A DNA stretch of 64,000 nucleotides from an uncultured Porphyromonadaceae bacterium (GTDB lineage Bacteria; Bacteroidota; Bacteroidia; Bacteroidales; Muribaculaceae): contig URAU01000005.1 of NCBI GenBank assembly GCA_900545955.1, positions 62,001 to 126,000 of the forward strand. Direction: 5' to 3'. The notes under the pieces are model-generated. The model was not told where the DNA came from and did no database searches. It saw only the letters and a list, made by a program, of their open reading frames with translations. Made by a program: the position numbers and the translations under genes. Position 1 is the stretch's first letter; every line of letters begins with the position of its first letter. This document shows, one piece after another, positions 61,974 to 64,000 of this stretch.

Positions 61974-62994
61974 AGGTTATCAGTCCGAGAATTATCAGAA
62001 GCACTGTCTGCGAGGCGATTATCACGTTGCCGAAGGCAGCTCCTACCGTCATGAACTGCGAGTGGGCCACCCCTGCGGGCGCAAATAGCGTCAGGCCGAA
62101 AATCAGCGTGGTCTGATAGGGGCCGATCCCCCCGTTCGACGGGATTCCCATTGATATTGAAGTGAGTATGAAGCATACCAGCGGCAGCGTGAGCCCGTTT
62201 GCGTCGAGCATCTGGCTCGTCAGCGGGAAGGCGCGGAACGCCACCACAAGCTGCAGGAAATAGCAGCCCCAGATGCAGGCCGTCAGTCCCAGCCAGCGCC
62301 ATTTGTGCTCCATGCGCGCGAGCGCGGCGAACCCCTCCCACATACCGAGAACGAACCTCTTTATTTTCAGTACGATGGAGTTCTTCGAGCGTGCAAGCAG
62401 CCACCAGGCCCCTCCGGCGAGCACAATCATCACCCCCCAGAACCAGGGCGAGCCGAGGATATTTGCTATCGCCTGATAAGCAGCCGGATAGGTGCGCACG
62501 AAATCCACAATCGGACCGCGTGCTATGATAAACGTAAGCAGCGTCAGCAGCCCCACCGTGAGCAGGTCGGCGAAGCGGTCGCCGATCATCGATCCGAACA
62601 CGGCCGAAAAGGGAGCTTTCTGCCTGTAGGAGATATAGCCCGACCGCCATACCTCGCCCAGACGCGGGAATACGATGTTCACGCCGTAGGTGCCGAAAAT
62701 ACTGAGCACCAGCGCATGTGTCGGCACGTCGATACCCAGCGCCTTCAGCTGTATGCCCCAGCGCAGCCCGCGGAGCATCATCGGCGCGATGCTTATGGCG
62801 AGCATCAGCGCAATCCAGCGGAAATCGCAGTCCTGGCGTATCACAGCCATCATCTCGCCGAAATCAATATCGCGAAACATGGCCACACACAGCCCCACGG
62901 TCACCACAAGCGGGATGCCGAACTGCACCACCTTCCCTGCAATTCCCTTCTTCCCGCCTTTAGGGCTTTCAACAATATTTTTACTCTTTTCCAT
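61903..62994 (-). CDS. Flippase-like / lysylphosphatidylglycerol-synthase-TM family membrane protein
   Basis: A 363-residue polytopic inner-membrane protein with about eight helices (VVQFGIPLVVTVGLCVAMF, GVMIVLAGGAWWLLARSK, VCFILTSISMGIPSNGGIGP). The stretches FGTYGVNIVFPRLGEVWRSG and IPSNGGIGPYQTTL are typical of the LPG_synthase_TM / UPF0104 family, which moves or modifies lipids. The start MEKSKNIVESPKGGKKGIAG is chosen because the promoter ends just before it; an ATG 36 bases upstream lies within the promoter. No synthetase domain is fused, so lipid flipping or an unknown transport role is likely. Confidence 0.85.
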   Translation of the reverse strand: MEKSKNIVESPKGGKKGIAGKVVQFGIPLVVTVGLCVAMFRDIDFGEMMAVIRQDCDFRWIALMLAISIAPMMLRGLRWGIQLKALGIDVPTHALVLSIFGTYGVNIVFPRLGEVWRSGYISYRQKAPFSAVFGSMIGDRFADLLTVGLLTLLTFIIARGPIVDFVRTYPAAYQAIANILGSPWFWGVMIVLAGGAWWLLARSKNSIVLKIKRFVLGMWEGFAALARMEHKWRWLGLTACIWGCYFLQLVVAFRAFPLTSQMLDANGLTLPLVCFILTSISMGIPSNGGIGPYQTTLIFGLTLFAPAGVAHSQFMTVGAAFGNVIIASQTVLLIILGLITFIWIALEKRRSRQAAAADSRPQG

Positions 62995-62999
62995 CACTC

Positions 63000-63031
63000 C
63001 AAAGTTACAAAACCCCCGACAACCCGCCAAA
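63000..63031 (-). promoter_or_regulatory. Promoter of the flippase-like gene, apparently leaderless
   Basis: On the minus strand TTTG, 20 bases, TAACTTTG, with the ATG only five bases after the -7 element, so transcription should begin at or next to the start codon. Confidence 0.6.
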
Positions 63032-63156
63032 TCTCACATTGCCGTGTTGCGTTTTCCGATTTTTTTCGCCATATTTGCAGGCGGATACGCAATCCAACCC
63101 CAGAGGGATTATTCCTAATACCAATACCGAAAAGAGATTATTTTACGCAAATTTTT

Positions 63157-64000
63157 ATGAAAAACTTTCTACGCCTTGCAGCGGCGCTGCTGCTGGTGGC
63201 CCTCTTCGGCCGCGTCGACGTCAGCGCCCAGGTTGTCACGACCCAGCCTGAGGTGATTACTCAGGATACCAAAAACGTCGTTATCACTTTCCATGCCGAC
63301 TGGGGCAACCGCGGCATGGTCGGCCTCTCATCGTCGGCCGCCGTCTACGCCCATACCGGTGTGATTACCGACAAGTCCAAATCCAATCAGGACTGGCTCT
63401 ACTGCACTTCAAACTGGAACACCCCCCAGGCCAAATTCAAGATGACCTACGCCGGCCCCAACCTCTGGACGCTCACCATCCCCGACATCCGCCAATGGTA
63501 CGGCGTCCCCGAAGGCGAGACCATCGAGAAGCTGACCTTCGTGTTCCACGCCACCTCCGGCACAAAGCCCGAAGGCAAGACCCTCATGGGCGGCGACATC
63601 TACCTCACGCTCTTCCCTGAAAATTTCCCCCAGCCCAAGGAGGAAGCATATCCCGGCGGCACGCCGAAGCTGGGCGTAACGCCCAACGCCGACGGCTCCG
63701 CCACATTCTGCTTCGTGGCTCCCGACAAAAAATCGGTCGTGCTCCGCGGCTCGTGGAACGACTACGCCCTCGTCGGCTCGCAGCAGATGAACTATACCGA
63801 CTTTGGCGGCAACCGCTACTTCTGGTGCACCGTCCCCGGCGTGGCCAACGGCCAGAACCAGACCTACTACTACCTTGTCGACGGTCAGATTGAGGTAGGC
63901 GACCCCTATGCACACCTCGTGCTCGACTATGAGAACGACAAGACCATACCCGCCTCCGTATTCCCCGACATGCCCGCCTATCCGGCGCGCCTGGTGGCCA
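63157..64000 (+). CDS. Secreted GH13-type alpha-glucan-active protein, N-terminal part only
   Basis: The first 281 codons of a gene running out of the window. The signal peptide MKNFLRLAAALLLVALFGRV is followed by a beta-sandwich (VVITFHADWGNRGMVGLSSS, VYAHTGVITDKSKSNQDWLY) that in Bacteroidetes precedes secreted amylases. A CBM48-like domain follows (ATFCFVAPDKKSVVLRGSWN, YYYLVDGQIEVGDPYAHLVL). The catalytic barrel would lie beyond the window edge, so the GH13 call rests on these N-terminal domains. Its strand and position after the flippase-like gene suggest a new transcription unit; CATATTTG near 63070 is a weak -7 candidate. Confidence 0.75.
   Translation, partial: MKNFLRLAAALLLVALFGRVDVSAQVVTTQPEVITQDTKNVVITFHADWGNRGMVGLSSSAAVYAHTGVITDKSKSNQDWLYCTSNWNTPQAKFKMTYAGPNLWTLTIPDIRQWYGVPEGETIEKLTFVFHATSGTKPEGKTLMGGDIYLTLFPENFPQPKEEAYPGGTPKLGVTPNADGSATFCFVAPDKKSVVLRGSWNDYALVGSQQMNYTDFGGNRYFWCTVPGVANGQNQTYYYLVDGQIEVGDPYAHLVLDYENDKTIPASVFPDMPAYPARLVA

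Overview
This window looks like chromosome of a GC-rich member of the Bacteroidales, plausibly a gut Muribaculaceae relative; the family is an inference. Supporting signs are two SusC/SusD pairs, lipoproteins with Bacteroidetes-type lipoboxes, BspA-like leucine-rich-repeat proteins, a fused SecDF, a DUF2027-Smr protein, and many TTTG / TAnnTTTG promoters with gaps of 19-22 bases. No rRNA, tRNA, CRISPR array, transposase or integrase was found.

Region 1 (1-22407) is a polysaccharide utilisation locus. Nine genes on the minus strand form one compact operon. In transcription order they are a four-module carbohydrate-binding lipoprotein, a DUF5722 predicted glycosidase, SusC2-SusD2, SusC1-SusD1, a SusE-like surface lipoprotein, a GH78 alpha-L-rhamnosidase and a GH3 beta-glycosidase cut by the window edge. 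A GH127 beta-L-arabinofuranosidase-like gene diverges from it. Together they suggest uptake and trimming of a rhamnose- and arabinofuranose-decorated plant glycan.

Region 2 (22408-30768) holds a BspA-like LRR gene, an RsmF-like rRNA methyltransferase, and an rsh-pgpH pair joining (p)ppGpp and c-di-AMP metabolism. Region 3 (30894-39204) is the most unusual part: eight minus-strand genes that look like a podovirus-type virion module (portal, capsid, scaffold-like, adaptor-like and tail-like proteins). It has no integrase, terminase, tape measure or lysis gene, and its capsid-like protein carries an N-terminal membrane segment. It is the best candidate for an undescribed, possibly domesticated system.

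Region 4 (39591-52511) is housekeeping: queA diverging from a DUF2027-Smr gene, an EFR1-type flavodoxin-ferredoxin, secDF, a CvpA-family gene and sufBCDS. Region 5 (52512-56175) carries two more BspA-like genes with nearly identical ends and AT-rich, diverged centres. Region 6 (56533-64000) has dnaX, polA with an eroded proofreading domain, a TatD-family gene, a convergently overlapping flippase-like membrane protein, and the start of a secreted GH13-family protein.

The intergenic spaces hold several families of short palindromic repeats. The best one (seven copies, 10-bp stem, four-base loop, two inverted pairs, one compensatory substitution) resembles REP/BIME elements. Another family has a copy inside the EFR1 coding sequence.
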